From an uncultured Lachnospiraceae bacterium (GTDB lineage: Bacteria; Bacillota; Clostridia; Lachnospirales; Lachnospiraceae), in contig CACYMJ010000017.1 in the NCBI GenBank assembly GCA_902775485.1, positions 1 through 40,633 of the forward strand: DNA of 40,633 nucleotides, given 5' to 3'. Each line of letters starts with the position of its first letter. Position 1 is the stretch's first letter. Positions 32,511-40,572 of the stretch are shown here, one piece after another. Under the pieces are notes generated by a model, which was not told the DNA's origin, did no database searches, and saw nothing but the letters and a program-made list of their open reading frames with translations. A program made the position numbers and the translations under genes.

Positions 32511-34337
32511 TTGCTGGAGATTTTTTCAAAACCCGTTAATTTCATAAAAGAGGGATACAAAAAAAGAAGTCTTCAATGGACTATCTCACTTTCATATACG
32601 GCGATATCCATCATCAGTATCGCAACTCTTGCCATTGCCTTTTATTCCCATTCCATAAATACGATCAGAGAAAACACGATCAAGGAAAACGAGCAGATCG
32701 TCGATCAGGTGGGCTGGAATCTCAACTCCTATATCAGGAGCATGATGGGGATCTCTGATACGATGTATTACAGCGTGATCAAAAACAGAAACCTGACCAA
32801 TGAGCGTATCAACAAAGAGATGAACCTTCTGTATGAGGCCAACAAGGATAACCTGACGGGTATCGTGTGTGCCACGGAGGACGGGGCGATAGTTGCGGCA
32901 TCTCCCGTGTCGGCGAGGAAGGCCGGCGTTGATCTGAAAAAACAGGAATGGTTCCAGAAGGCTGTTGACGAGATAGAGAATATCCATTTCTCCACGCCGC
33001 ACGTTCAGAATATTTTTGATAACAGTAACTACAGATATTTCTGGGTAGTATCGCTTTCAAGAAGTGTCGAGCTTACATATCTCGGAAATGTCAGAAACGG
33101 TGTTCTGCTCGTTGATATGAATTACAGCGGGATCGAGCAGATGTTTGAAACGGTCAACGACGGAGGCGTGGGATTTGTTTACCTGTGCGATTCGGACGGT
33201 AACATCATCTATCATCCGATGCAGAAGGCCATATATGCAGATCTTGTAAAAGAAAACAATCTGGTTCATGCGAAACATCAGGACGGCGCTTTTTCAGAAA
33301 GATTTGACGGCCAGGAAAGAGACGTTGTCGTTAAAACGGTAGGTTACACGGGATGGAAGATCATAAGCGTCATTCCCACGAGCGAGCTTGCGATCGACAT
33401 GGGAAATATGCGTAACTATCTGTTTATGGTGGCGATCATAGTCCTGATACTGATAGTTTTCGGAAACTATATCATTTCCTATGTCGTTACCGATCCGATA
33501 CGAAAACTTGAGGAATCCATTGCGGACCTTGAGGAAGGTGTTTCCAATGAAGATGTTATGAACGAGGATGATATCTTTATCGGAGGATCCCATGAGATCA
33601 GGCATCTTGGCCGAACGATCAAATCGATGATACGGCAGATGAAGAAGCTTACGGATGAAATGGTCAGGGAGCAGAAGGCAAAGCGAAAGAGCGAGCTTGA
33701 TGCTCTTCAGAGTCAGATCAATCCCCATTTTCTGTATAACACGCTTGATTCCGTTGTATGGATGATCGAGGGTGAGAGGTACAGGGATGCTATCTCAATG
33801 GTGACCGCTCTGGCCCAGCTGTTCAGAATATCTCTGAGCAAAGGCAATAACATAATCAGCATTCATGACGAGATCGTGCACGCAAGGAACTACCTTAACA
33901 TTCAGATGGTCAGATACAAGAATAAGTTCACGGCGAGCATTGATGTGGATCCGGCGATCGAAGACTGTGCAACCATTAAACTGATAGTACAGCCTCTACT
34001 TGAAAATGCCATCTATTACGGAGTCGAGCATATGGACGGCGAGGGAGAGATAAAGGTTCGCGGATATGAAAAGGACGGAGATATATACATTTCCGTTTCA
34101 GATAACGGTATGGGAATACCGGAAGAGACACTTGCCACGCTTCTTACGGATAAGGCAAGAAGCCGCGGAAAGGGATCCGGGATAGGATTGTGGAATGTCA
34201 ATCAGAGGATACAGATCTATTTCAAGGGAGATTACGGACTGATGATCGACAGTGTTCTTGATGAAGGGACAACTGTTACGATACATCTTCCGAAGATCCC
34301 TCTTGAAGAATATCAGAAAGAGGAGGGAGGCCGATGA
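32511..34337 (+). CDS. YesM-type membrane sensor histidine kinase
   Basis: The kinase has 608 residues. One membrane segment near 26-48 and another near 297-320 enclose an extracellular region of about 245 residues with Cache-like features (WFQKAVDEIENIHFSTPHV, GWKIISVIPTSELA). A HAMP-like stretch follows. The His_kinase domain carries QINPHFLYNTLDSV with phosphorylation site H406, and the ATPase has LLENAIYYGVEH, DNGMGIPEE and GKGSGIGLWNV. The start is TTG 32511 with GGAG 6 bases upstream. The next gene overlaps by 4 bases. It should phosphorylate the preceding regulator; the following two binding-protein homologues are likely its extracellular input partners. Confidence 0.92.
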   Translation: MLEIFSKPVNFIKEGYKKRSLQWTISLSYTAISIISIATLAIAFYSHSINTIRENTIKENEQIVDQVGWNLNSYIRSMMGISDTMYYSVIKNRNLTNERINKEMNLLYEANKDNLTGIVCATEDGAIVAASPVSARKAGVDLKKQEWFQKAVDEIENIHFSTPHVQNIFDNSNYRYFWVVSLSRSVELTYLGNVRNGVLLVDMNYSGIEQMFETVNDGGVGFVYLCDSDGNIIYHPMQKAIYADLVKENNLVHAKHQDGAFSERFDGQERDVVVKTVGYTGWKIISVIPTSELAIDMGNMRNYLFMVAIIVLILIVFGNYIISYVVTDPIRKLEESIADLEEGVSNEDVMNEDDIFIGGSHEIRHLGRTIKSMIRQMKKLTDEMVREQKAKRKSELDALQSQINPHFLYNTLDSVVWMIEGERYRDAISMVTALAQLFRISLSKGNNIISIHDEIVHARNYLNIQMVRYKNKFTASIDVDPAIEDCATIKLIVQPLLENAIYYGVEHMDGEGEIKVRGYEKDGDIYISVSDNGMGIPEETLATLLTDKARSRGKGSGIGLWNVNQRIQIYFKGDYGLMIDSVLDEGTTVTIHLPKIPLEEYQKEEGGR

Positions 34338-35308
34338 AAAGAATTCGTGAAAACAAAAGCCTCCTGTTCGTGGTGATCCTGCTGATAGCGTTTTTGCTGA
34401 CGTACATTTATCAGATCAATTTCGAGACGGTAGATGAAAAAGAGCCAAAGCATGTTTCGATGATAGTATACGGAGATGACGCGGAGCGCTGGGAAAATAT
34501 GCGTGACGGCGCACTTCTTGTATGTGAGGAAAGAGGTGCCCAGCTCAGTCTGTTCACAATGCTTTCGGAAAACGATGCACAGGAGCAGAAAGAGATCATA
34601 GAAAGAGAGATAGAAGACGGTGCGGATGCACTTATGATCGCGCCTTGCAACAGTAAAGAGATAAAGGAGTTCATCGACCAGAAGAGACTTCGGATACCCG
34701 TAGTGTATATCGAGAGTATGGAGGATATGTCTCTGGGAGATAAGTCCATAGCAACAGATGATTATGCAATGGGTCGCGCACTCGGAGAAGAGATAGTCGA
34801 AAGCGAAAGTGATATAGTCACGGTCGCGATAATATCGGAGAATACCGAAAGGGACAGCGTTTCCCTAAGGGAAAAGGGCCTGAGGGATGCGATAGAAGGC
34901 AAAGTCGGAAAGATCATAAACTGGTCGCGAAATGAATATAAGACCAACTCCAATACGAGAATGTTCATCCAAAGAGCGATCGTGTCGGAAGCTACGGATG
35001 TTATAGTCGCTTTTGACAATTCAACAACGGATGCTGTACTGGATGCACTTACGAACCTCAACAAGACGAGCAAGGTCTATTCGATCTCAACGTCCAACAA
35101 GGCCGTCTACAATCTGTACAATAAAGAGATAAAAGCGCTTGTCTATCCCGATGAGTTCAGTATGGGTTATCTGTCTGCGATGTACGCGCTTGACAGCTCA
35201 TACGCATCGAGGAAGTATTCGCGCAAAAAGATAGAGTACAGAACGGTCAGAAAGGAGAATATGTATGATGAAGAAAATCAGACATTATTATTCCCGTTCG
35301 TTGATTAG
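34334..35308 (+). CDS. Signal-anchored sugar-binding-protein homologue, probable kinase co-sensor
   Basis: The 324-residue protein begins with an uncleaved-looking membrane anchor (about residues 9-28, SLLFVVILLIAFLLTYIYQI) without a lipobox Cys. The remainder is a type I periplasmic-binding fold related to LacI/RbsB-class proteins: ERWENMRDGALLVCEERGAQL, GADALMIAPCNSKEI, and SIATDDYAMGRALGEEI are in the usual order. The gene overlaps the kinase by 4 bases and lies away from the transporter core, as expected for a sensing rather than a transport role. XylFII of Clostridium beijerinckii, which associates with LytS, is the nearest precedent I know. Ligand unknown. It also overlaps the next gene by 44 bases. 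Confidence 0.8.
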   Translation: MKRIRENKSLLFVVILLIAFLLTYIYQINFETVDEKEPKHVSMIVYGDDAERWENMRDGALLVCEERGAQLSLFTMLSENDAQEQKEIIEREIEDGADALMIAPCNSKEIKEFIDQKRLRIPVVYIESMEDMSLGDKSIATDDYAMGRALGEEIVESESDIVTVAIISENTERDSVSLREKGLRDAIEGKVGKIINWSRNEYKTNSNTRMFIQRAIVSEATDVIVAFDNSTTDAVLDALTNLNKTSKVYSISTSNKAVYNLYNKEIKALVYPDEFSMGYLSAMYALDSSYASRKYSRKKIEYRTVRKENMYDEENQTLLFPFVD

Positions 35309-36335
35309 ACTTATGGCCGTTACCGCTGTCGCAGCATTCCTTATTGCAGGATGCTCATCACAAAATACAGCTCCCGCAAAAGAAGTAAAGATAGCGGTGC
35401 TGACATATGATGAATATGATACGTTCATCAATTCGATGACAAAATACATGACCAGATGGAGCCGGCAGAAAGAGAAAGAGGACGGTATCAGGATAACTCT
35501 TGATATAGTCGGCGCAAAGAAGAGTCAGATCACCCAGAACGAGCAGGCCAGAAAATTCATTACCGAAAAATATGATGTATTGTGCGTCAATCTGGTGGAT
35601 CGTACTGATGCGACGGTCATAATAGACAGAGCAATGGCGGCCGGAACACCGGTAATCTTTTTTAACCGCGAACCTGTTGAGGAAGATCTGTCCAGATGGG
35701 ATAAGCTGTATTATGTCGGAGCAATAGCAAGACAGTCGGGTGAACTTCAGGCGAAGATAATCACGGATGCGCTTTCAGATCCGGAGACTTTTTCGAAGAT
35801 AGATGTAAACGGAAACGGTACGATCCAGTACGTCATGCTTGAAGGAGAAGCCGGACACCAGGATACTCTCGTGCGTACGAACGTGTGCACATCGTCGATA
35901 GTTAACAAAGGTTTTTCACTGGAAAAACTGGGAGATGAATATGCCAACTGGGACAGGGATCAGGCAAGGGCAAAAATGAGGGAACTTGCAGACAGATATC
36001 CCTTCCAGATAGAAATGGTCATTGCGAACAATGACGATATGGCACTTGGTGCGATGGATGCACTGGAGGAGTGCGATTATCCGCTTGATCCTTTCGTGGT
36101 CGGCATAAACGGAACACAGGATGCACTTGAAGCGATCAGAACAATGAAACTTGACGGCAGTGTTTTTAATGATGCCAGAGGCCAGGGAGAGACGATAATG
36201 GAGATGGCATATTCGCTCGGAACCGACAGACCTTTTCCGAAGAGTATTGAATTTACATTTGATAAATATGTTTTTACACCGTATAGTATTATTACGTACG
36301 ATAACGTTCAAAGATATATAAATGCTGACAACTGA
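35265..36335 (+). CDS. MglB-like galactose/glucose-binding lipoprotein in the sensor operon
   Basis: A signal peptide ends in the lipobox LIAGC near residue 30; 356 residues in all. Compared from memory with E. coli MglB, nearly every sugar contact is retained: the Y..D.F trio at the mature start (TYDEYDTF), Asn of FFNREP, His/Asp/Arg of GEAGHQDTLVRT, Trp of NWDRDQA, Asn of IANNDDM, and Asn of VFNDARGQ. One contact differs: MglB's VDA Asp is Asn here (INGTQDAL). A calcium-loop-like DVNGNGTIQ and the later Glu (IEMVIANND) are also kept. So it should bind glucose or galactose. ATG 35265 (or 35268) follows AAAGGAG. It may deliver ligand to the transporter or to the kinase. Confidence 0.85.
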   Translation: MMKKIRHYYSRSLIRLMAVTAVAAFLIAGCSSQNTAPAKEVKIAVLTYDEYDTFINSMTKYMTRWSRQKEKEDGIRITLDIVGAKKSQITQNEQARKFITEKYDVLCVNLVDRTDATVIIDRAMAAGTPVIFFNREPVEEDLSRWDKLYYVGAIARQSGELQAKIITDALSDPETFSKIDVNGNGTIQYVMLEGEAGHQDTLVRTNVCTSSIVNKGFSLEKLGDEYANWDRDQARAKMRELADRYPFQIEMVIANNDDMALGAMDALEECDYPLDPFVVGINGTQDALEAIRTMKLDGSVFNDARGQGETIMEMAYSLGTDRPFPKSIEFTFDKYVFTPYSIITYDNVQRYINADN

Positions 36336-36354
36336 AGATCTGGGAGGATGGAAG

Positions 36355-37395
36355 ATGCGAGTATTTGAAGGATACCAGAAGGGAGTAAATCTCGGAGGGT
36401 GGCTGTCGCAGTGTGTTTCATATGACAAAGCACACTTTGACGGTTTTATTACCAAAAAGGACATAGAGGATATCGCTTCATTTGGCCTGGATCATGTAAG
36501 AGTTCCGGTTGATTATGATGTGTTCATGAAGGAAGTATCAGGAGAGGATGTTGTCAATGAAGAGGGAATGTCCCACATTGAGGATTGTATCGGATGGTGC
36601 AGGGACTGCGGACTTAACATGATACTTGATCTTCATAAGGCAAAGGGATATATGTTCGATTCCGAGGCAGTTGAAAATGCCGACCTGTTTTTTGAGGATG
36701 AGATGCTGCAGAATGTTTTCTACGAAACATGGGAAATGTTCGCGCAGAGGTTCGGAAAGTACAAGGATATGCTTGCGTTTGAACTGCTCAATGAAGTCGT
36801 GAACGCGGACTATGAATCCAAGTGGAACGAGATCGCGGCAAATGCGATAAAGAGGATCCGCGCCATAGTGCCCGATATATATATCATAGTAGGCGGAGTA
36901 CATTACAACAATGTCTTTGCGGTTCCCGGAATAAAAGTTCCCGTGGATGACAGGACAGTGTTTAATTTCCACTGCTATGAACCGCTTTGCTTTACCCATC
37001 AGAAGGCATACTGGGTTCCCGGCATGACGAAGGATTATGATATGTTCTATCCCGCGGATATTGAAACGATGAGGAAAAAGAGCGAGGAATTCTCTCCCGA
37101 TCATATGGGTGCGGTGTTCAATGAATGCCTTGATGACGGAGGTCCGCTTTTTGACAAGATGTTCAGGCAGGCATGTGACTACGCCGAGGAAAAGGGTGTT
37201 CCGCTTTATTGCGGAGAATACGGCGTAATAGATCAGGCCCCGCTTCCCGATACCCTGGCATGGCTTCGCGACATCAATGCAAGCTTTAAAAAGTTCGGGA
37301 TAGGAAGAGCTCTGTGGAACTATAAGAACAAAGATTTCGGTCTTGTTGATGAGCATTATGCTCCGATAAGAAAAGAGATGATCGAGGCACTGTGA
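36355..37395 (+). CDS. Glycoside hydrolase family 5 enzyme, no signal peptide
   Basis: The 346-residue enzyme starts GYQKGVNLGGWLSQCVSYD, typical of GH5 (endoglucanase/exo-beta-glucanase class). HVRVPVDYDVF, ILDLHKAKGY, acid/base E147 in LLNEVV, FNFHCYEPLCFTHQ, and nucleophile E288 in YCGEYG complete the retaining active site. ATG 36355 lies 7 bases after GGGAGG; the earlier in-frame ATG at 36322 overlaps the preceding gene. There is neither signal peptide nor binding module, so it acts in the cytoplasm, probably on imported beta-linked oligosaccharides or aryl glycosides. It is the last gene of the sensor operon. Exact specificity (beta-1,4-glucan, mannan, other) is not decided. Confidence 0.88.
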   Translation: MRVFEGYQKGVNLGGWLSQCVSYDKAHFDGFITKKDIEDIASFGLDHVRVPVDYDVFMKEVSGEDVVNEEGMSHIEDCIGWCRDCGLNMILDLHKAKGYMFDSEAVENADLFFEDEMLQNVFYETWEMFAQRFGKYKDMLAFELLNEVVNADYESKWNEIAANAIKRIRAIVPDIYIIVGGVHYNNVFAVPGIKVPVDDRTVFNFHCYEPLCFTHQKAYWVPGMTKDYDMFYPADIETMRKKSEEFSPDHMGAVFNECLDDGGPLFDKMFRQACDYAEEKGVPLYCGEYGVIDQAPLPDTLAWLRDINASFKKFGIGRALWNYKNKDFGLVDEHYAPIRKEMIEAL

Positions 37396-37399
37396 TCGT

Positions 37400-37900
37400 A
37401 TGAATATTGTGCTTCATGAGCCGGAGATACCGGCTAATACCGGAAACATCGGAAGAACCTGTGTTGTCACAGGTTCATCGCTTCATCTGATAAAACCCCT
37501 GGGATTTGAGATCAGCGAAAAAACGTTAAGACGCGCCGGACTTGACTATTGGAGTAAACTGGATGTGACGCTTTACGATGATTACGACAGTTTCATCTCA
37601 ACTCATCCGGAGGCGAACATATGGTATCTGACGACAAAAGCCGAAAGGTCATATACCGATGCTGTTTTCGGACCTGATGATTATCTGATGTTCGGAAAGG
37701 AAACCGCAGGTATCCCGGAGGAAATACTCGTAAAAAACAGAGATCACTGTATCCGTATCCCCATGGTAAAGGAAGAAAGATCGCTTAATCTTTCGAATGC
37801 CGCAGCAATCGTATTGTACGAAGCACTTCGGCAGAATGATTTTTGCGGACTTGAAGATAAAGGAAAACTACACAGGCTGAGCTGGCAGCCGGAAAGGTAA
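37400..37900 (+). CDS. trmL: tRNA (cytidine/uridine-34 2'-O-)-methyltransferase
   Basis: The 166-residue SPOUT-class enzyme methylates the wobble-base ribose of leucine tRNAs. Landmarks are IVLHEPEIPANTGNIGRTC near residues 3-21, LIKPLGFEISEK, LMFGKETAGIPEEIL near 94-108, and IPMVKEERSLNLSNAAAIVLYEALRQ forming the knotted SAM site. Length is normal. It begins 5 bases after the GH5 stop and ends 6 bases before the NSS gene, probably by chance of gene order rather than shared function. Confidence 0.94.
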   Translation: MNIVLHEPEIPANTGNIGRTCVVTGSSLHLIKPLGFEISEKTLRRAGLDYWSKLDVTLYDDYDSFISTHPEANIWYLTTKAERSYTDAVFGPDDYLMFGKETAGIPEEILVKNRDHCIRIPMVKEERSLNLSNAAAIVLYEALRQNDFCGLEDKGKLHRLSWQPER

Positions 37901-37905
37901 TTGTA

Positions 37906-39261
37906 ATGGAAGAAAAGAAAGATGGATTTGGCAGTAAATTGGGATTTATTCTGGCGGCAGCGGGCTCCGCGGTCGGTCTCGGAAATATATGGAGATTTCC
38001 GTATCTGGCTGCTAAGTACGGCGGAGGGATATTTCTGCTGATATATATCATTCTTGTGGTATCATTCGGGTTTTCGCTTATGGTCACCGAGATTTCCCTC
38101 GGAAGAAAAACCGGAAAAAGTGTCATAGGAGCATATAAGCATGCCGATAACAGATTCGGTTTTTTAGGACCGGTAGCTGCACTGGTTCCGTTTATCATTA
38201 CACCTTATTATTGCGTGATCGGCGGTTGGGTACTTAAGTATCTTGTTACGTTTATTTCCGGAAATGCGGCTGCCGCCACGAGCGATGATTTCTTCGGAGG
38301 TTTTATCTCGGGAGCGGGTCAGCCTTCCGTGTTTTTCATAATCTTTGCAGCGCTTACGGCTGTCATAGTCATATTCGGTGTGGAGAAGGGTATTGAGGGT
38401 ATGAGTAAGATCCTCATGCCACTGCTGGTCATTCTTTCAATAGGTATTGCTATATATACGCTGACTCTTCCGGGTGCGGGAATGGGACTTAAGTATTATC
38501 TGCTGCCGAACTTTGAAGGATTTACCGTAGCAAAGCTTCTTAAGACGATTGTTGCTGCAATGGGTCAGCTGTTCTATTCGATGTCTCTGGCAATGGGTAT
38601 CATGGTCACATACGGATCATATATGAGAAAGCAGGATTCCATTGAAGCTTCTACGAGGCAGATAAGCTTTTTCGACACATCGATCGCCATAATAGCAGGA
38701 CTTATCATTGTTCCCTCGGTATTCATATTCAGCGGCGGAGATGCCGGTATGCTCAACGCCGGTCCCGGTCTTATGTTTGTAACGCTGCCGAAGGTTTTTG
38801 ATTCAATGAAGGGTGGCACGATAGTCGGTACGGCATTTTTTGTCCTTGTGGCTTTTGCGGCACTGACATCTTCGGTATCGCTTCTGGAAACCATGGTTTC
38901 GATAATAACGGAAAAGTTTAACTTAAAGAGGGCCGGTTCTACAGCAGTATGCCTGATCATAGTCGTTATAATGGGAATGATGTCCGTTCTGGGATATAGC
39001 AGCTGGAGTTCGTTTACGATATTCGGATTCCAGATACTGGATTTCTTTGATTTTATCTCAAACAATATCATGATGCCGATAGTGGCACTGCTGACATGTA
39101 TTCTTATAGGATATATTGTTAAGCCGAAGTATATTGAAGAAGAAACAACATTGAATGGGGAAGAGTTTAAGGCAAAAGGTCTGTATGAGATAATGACCAG
39201 ATTTGTCTGTCCCATATTTATGATAATCATACTCCTTACACCGTTCTTTGTGGAATTGTAA
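37906..39261 (+). CDS. Sodium-dependent transporter of the NSS (SNF) family
   Basis: The 451-residue membrane protein opens with FILAAAGSAVGLGNIWRFPY near 13-32, the helix 1 signature that forms the substrate and sodium sites, and has eleven to twelve membrane segments. Helix 6-like SFFDTSIAIIAGLIIVPSVF and helix 8-like VAFAALTSSVSLLETMVS are present. Bacterial members (LeuT, TnaT, MhsT) import amino acids with sodium. The shortened bacterial 11-helix form is likely, but helix count is by eye. Substrate unknown; no neighbour suggests it. Confidence 0.92.
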   Translation: MEEKKDGFGSKLGFILAAAGSAVGLGNIWRFPYLAAKYGGGIFLLIYIILVVSFGFSLMVTEISLGRKTGKSVIGAYKHADNRFGFLGPVAALVPFIITPYYCVIGGWVLKYLVTFISGNAAAATSDDFFGGFISGAGQPSVFFIIFAALTAVIVIFGVEKGIEGMSKILMPLLVILSIGIAIYTLTLPGAGMGLKYYLLPNFEGFTVAKLLKTIVAAMGQLFYSMSLAMGIMVTYGSYMRKQDSIEASTRQISFFDTSIAIIAGLIIVPSVFIFSGGDAGMLNAGPGLMFVTLPKVFDSMKGGTIVGTAFFVLVAFAALTSSVSLLETMVSIITEKFNLKRAGSTAVCLIIVVIMGMMSVLGYSSWSSFTIFGFQILDFFDFISNNIMMPIVALLTCILIGYIVKPKYIEEETTLNGEEFKAKGLYEIMTRFVCPIFMIIILLTPFFVEL

Positions 39262-39424
39262 AGCCGCATAAACGCATTTTTGCGAGATTGCAACCATCGG
39301 TTGACAGATTTAAAAGCCGTCTTGATGGAATGCAACCGCTAAAAGAGTTATCTTCAGATCGTTCGAACACAACACAACTCATTAAGTGGTTTGAAGTTGA
39401 AGATGGCTTCGGAAAGGATTGAAA

Positions 39425-40420
39425 ATGATATTAGCGGATAAGATAATCAACGAAAGAAAAAAGAACGGATGGTCACAGGAAGATCTGGCAGAGATGCTTG
39501 ATGTCTCCCGTCAGTCGGTATCAAAGTGGGAGGGTGCGCAGAGCGTTCCCGATCTCCAGAAGATATTGAAGATGGCGGAAGTGTTCGGCGTGAGTACGGA
39601 CTACTTATTAAAGGATGAATTGGAGCCGGACAACAGGGAAGCAGTTTCCGAGGGAAGGTATGATTTCGATGAACCCGCACTTCGCAGAGTATCTCTTGAG
39701 GAGGCAACGGAGTATATTTCAACAAGAAAAGAGATCCTTCCAAAGATCGGACTCGGAGTATTCCTGTGCATAACCAGCCCGGTTATACTTATCTTTCTGG
39801 CAGGGCTTAGTGCATCAGGCTTGTGTAACATATCCCAGAAGGCATGTGTCGCCATAGGACTGGTCTGCCTGTTCATTCAGATCGGATATGCGGTTTTTCT
39901 CTTCATAACAAGAAGCGGAAAGCTTGCAAAATTTGATTTTCTTGAAAAGTTAAATTTTGAAACGGAATACGGTGTTGACGGTATGGTAAAGGAGCGTCTT
40001 TCGGAAAATGAGAGTCTTAATACAAGGGCGCTTACGACAGGTGTACTGATGTGTGTCCTCGGAGCGCTGCCTCTGATAATCTGTTCGGTACTTGAGATGT
40101 CATCGTTTGTAATAACTTCAATGGTATGCCTTCTCCTTCTTCTGGTCGGAACAGCAGTATATCTGTTTGTTTCGGTGTGCGGAGTGAACAGTTCATATCA
40201 TGTGCTCCTTCAGGACGGTGATTATTCAAAGGAGAAGAAAAAAACAAACGCAAAGCTGGAACCGCTTGTCAGCGCCTACTGGATGCTGATCGTGGTTATA
40301 TATCTTGCGATAAGCTTTCTGACCGGCAGATGGGATCGCACCTGGATCATATGGGCAGTCTCGGGTGTTCTGTTTGCACTTATAAGAATAATCGCCGAGT
40401 CGTTTGTAAGAAAAGACTGA
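39425..40420 (+). CDS. XRE-family regulator with a C-terminal membrane domain
   Basis: Residues 3-60 of 331 are an XRE helix-turn-helix: ADKIINERKKNGWSQEDLAE, then VSRQSVSKWEGAQSVPDLQKI and FGVSTDYLLKDE. Beyond about 100 come five or so hydrophobic segments (PKIGLGVFLCITSPVILIFL; ACVAIGLVCLFIQIGYAVFLFI; ALTTGVLMCVLGALPLIICSV; MVCLLLLLVGTAVYLFVSV; YWMLIVVIYLAISFL), so the regulator is tied to the membrane. The type is common in Firmicutes and often regulates a neighbouring efflux or stress gene. ATG 39425 is preferred over TTG 39419 because AAAGGA lies 8 bases upstream. It is followed by a terminator. Target unknown. Confidence 0.85.
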   Translation: MILADKIINERKKNGWSQEDLAEMLDVSRQSVSKWEGAQSVPDLQKILKMAEVFGVSTDYLLKDELEPDNREAVSEGRYDFDEPALRRVSLEEATEYISTRKEILPKIGLGVFLCITSPVILIFLAGLSASGLCNISQKACVAIGLVCLFIQIGYAVFLFITRSGKLAKFDFLEKLNFETEYGVDGMVKERLSENESLNTRALTTGVLMCVLGALPLIICSVLEMSSFVITSMVCLLLLLVGTAVYLFVSVCGVNSSYHVLLQDGDYSKEKKKTNAKLEPLVSAYWMLIVVIYLAISFLTGRWDRTWIIWAVSGVLFALIRIIAESFVRKD

Positions 40421-40483
40421 TAAATTGTGGTCAGTAGATAATACGGATACTACATATTGGGTCGAATGACGACGCTGATCAAA

Positions 40484-40518
40484 ATGTCCTGAAACGCTTT
40501 GTTTCAGGGCATTTTTTA
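40484..40518 (+). terminator. Intrinsic terminator after the XRE gene
   Basis: ATGTCCTGAAAC pairs with GTTTCAGGGCAT over 12 positions (one G-T wobble) around a GCTTT loop, followed by TTTTTTA. Its core resembles a catabolite-repression site but is better explained as terminator stem. Confidence 0.88.
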
Positions 40519-40543
40519 GTAATAAATTTTTATCAAAAATCCG

Positions 40544-40572
40544 TTGACAAGGCAATAATGCGGTGTTATATT
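40544..40572 (+). promoter_or_regulatory. Near-consensus promoter, probably of an rRNA operon
   Basis: A perfect TTGACA (40544-40549) and TATATT (40567-40572) are 17 bases apart. No protein start with a ribosome binding site follows before the window ends. The strength of the promoter and the sequence after it point to a stable-RNA operon running off the right edge. Confidence 0.8.

Noticed and set aside
39301-39306. TTGACA upstream of the XRE gene as a promoter
   Set aside because: No acceptable -10 hexamer lies 15-19 bases downstream.
40490-40507. TGAAACGCTTTGTTTCA as a catabolite-response element
   Set aside because: The symmetry is explained by the terminator stem, and it lies downstream of the XRE stop codon, not near a start.
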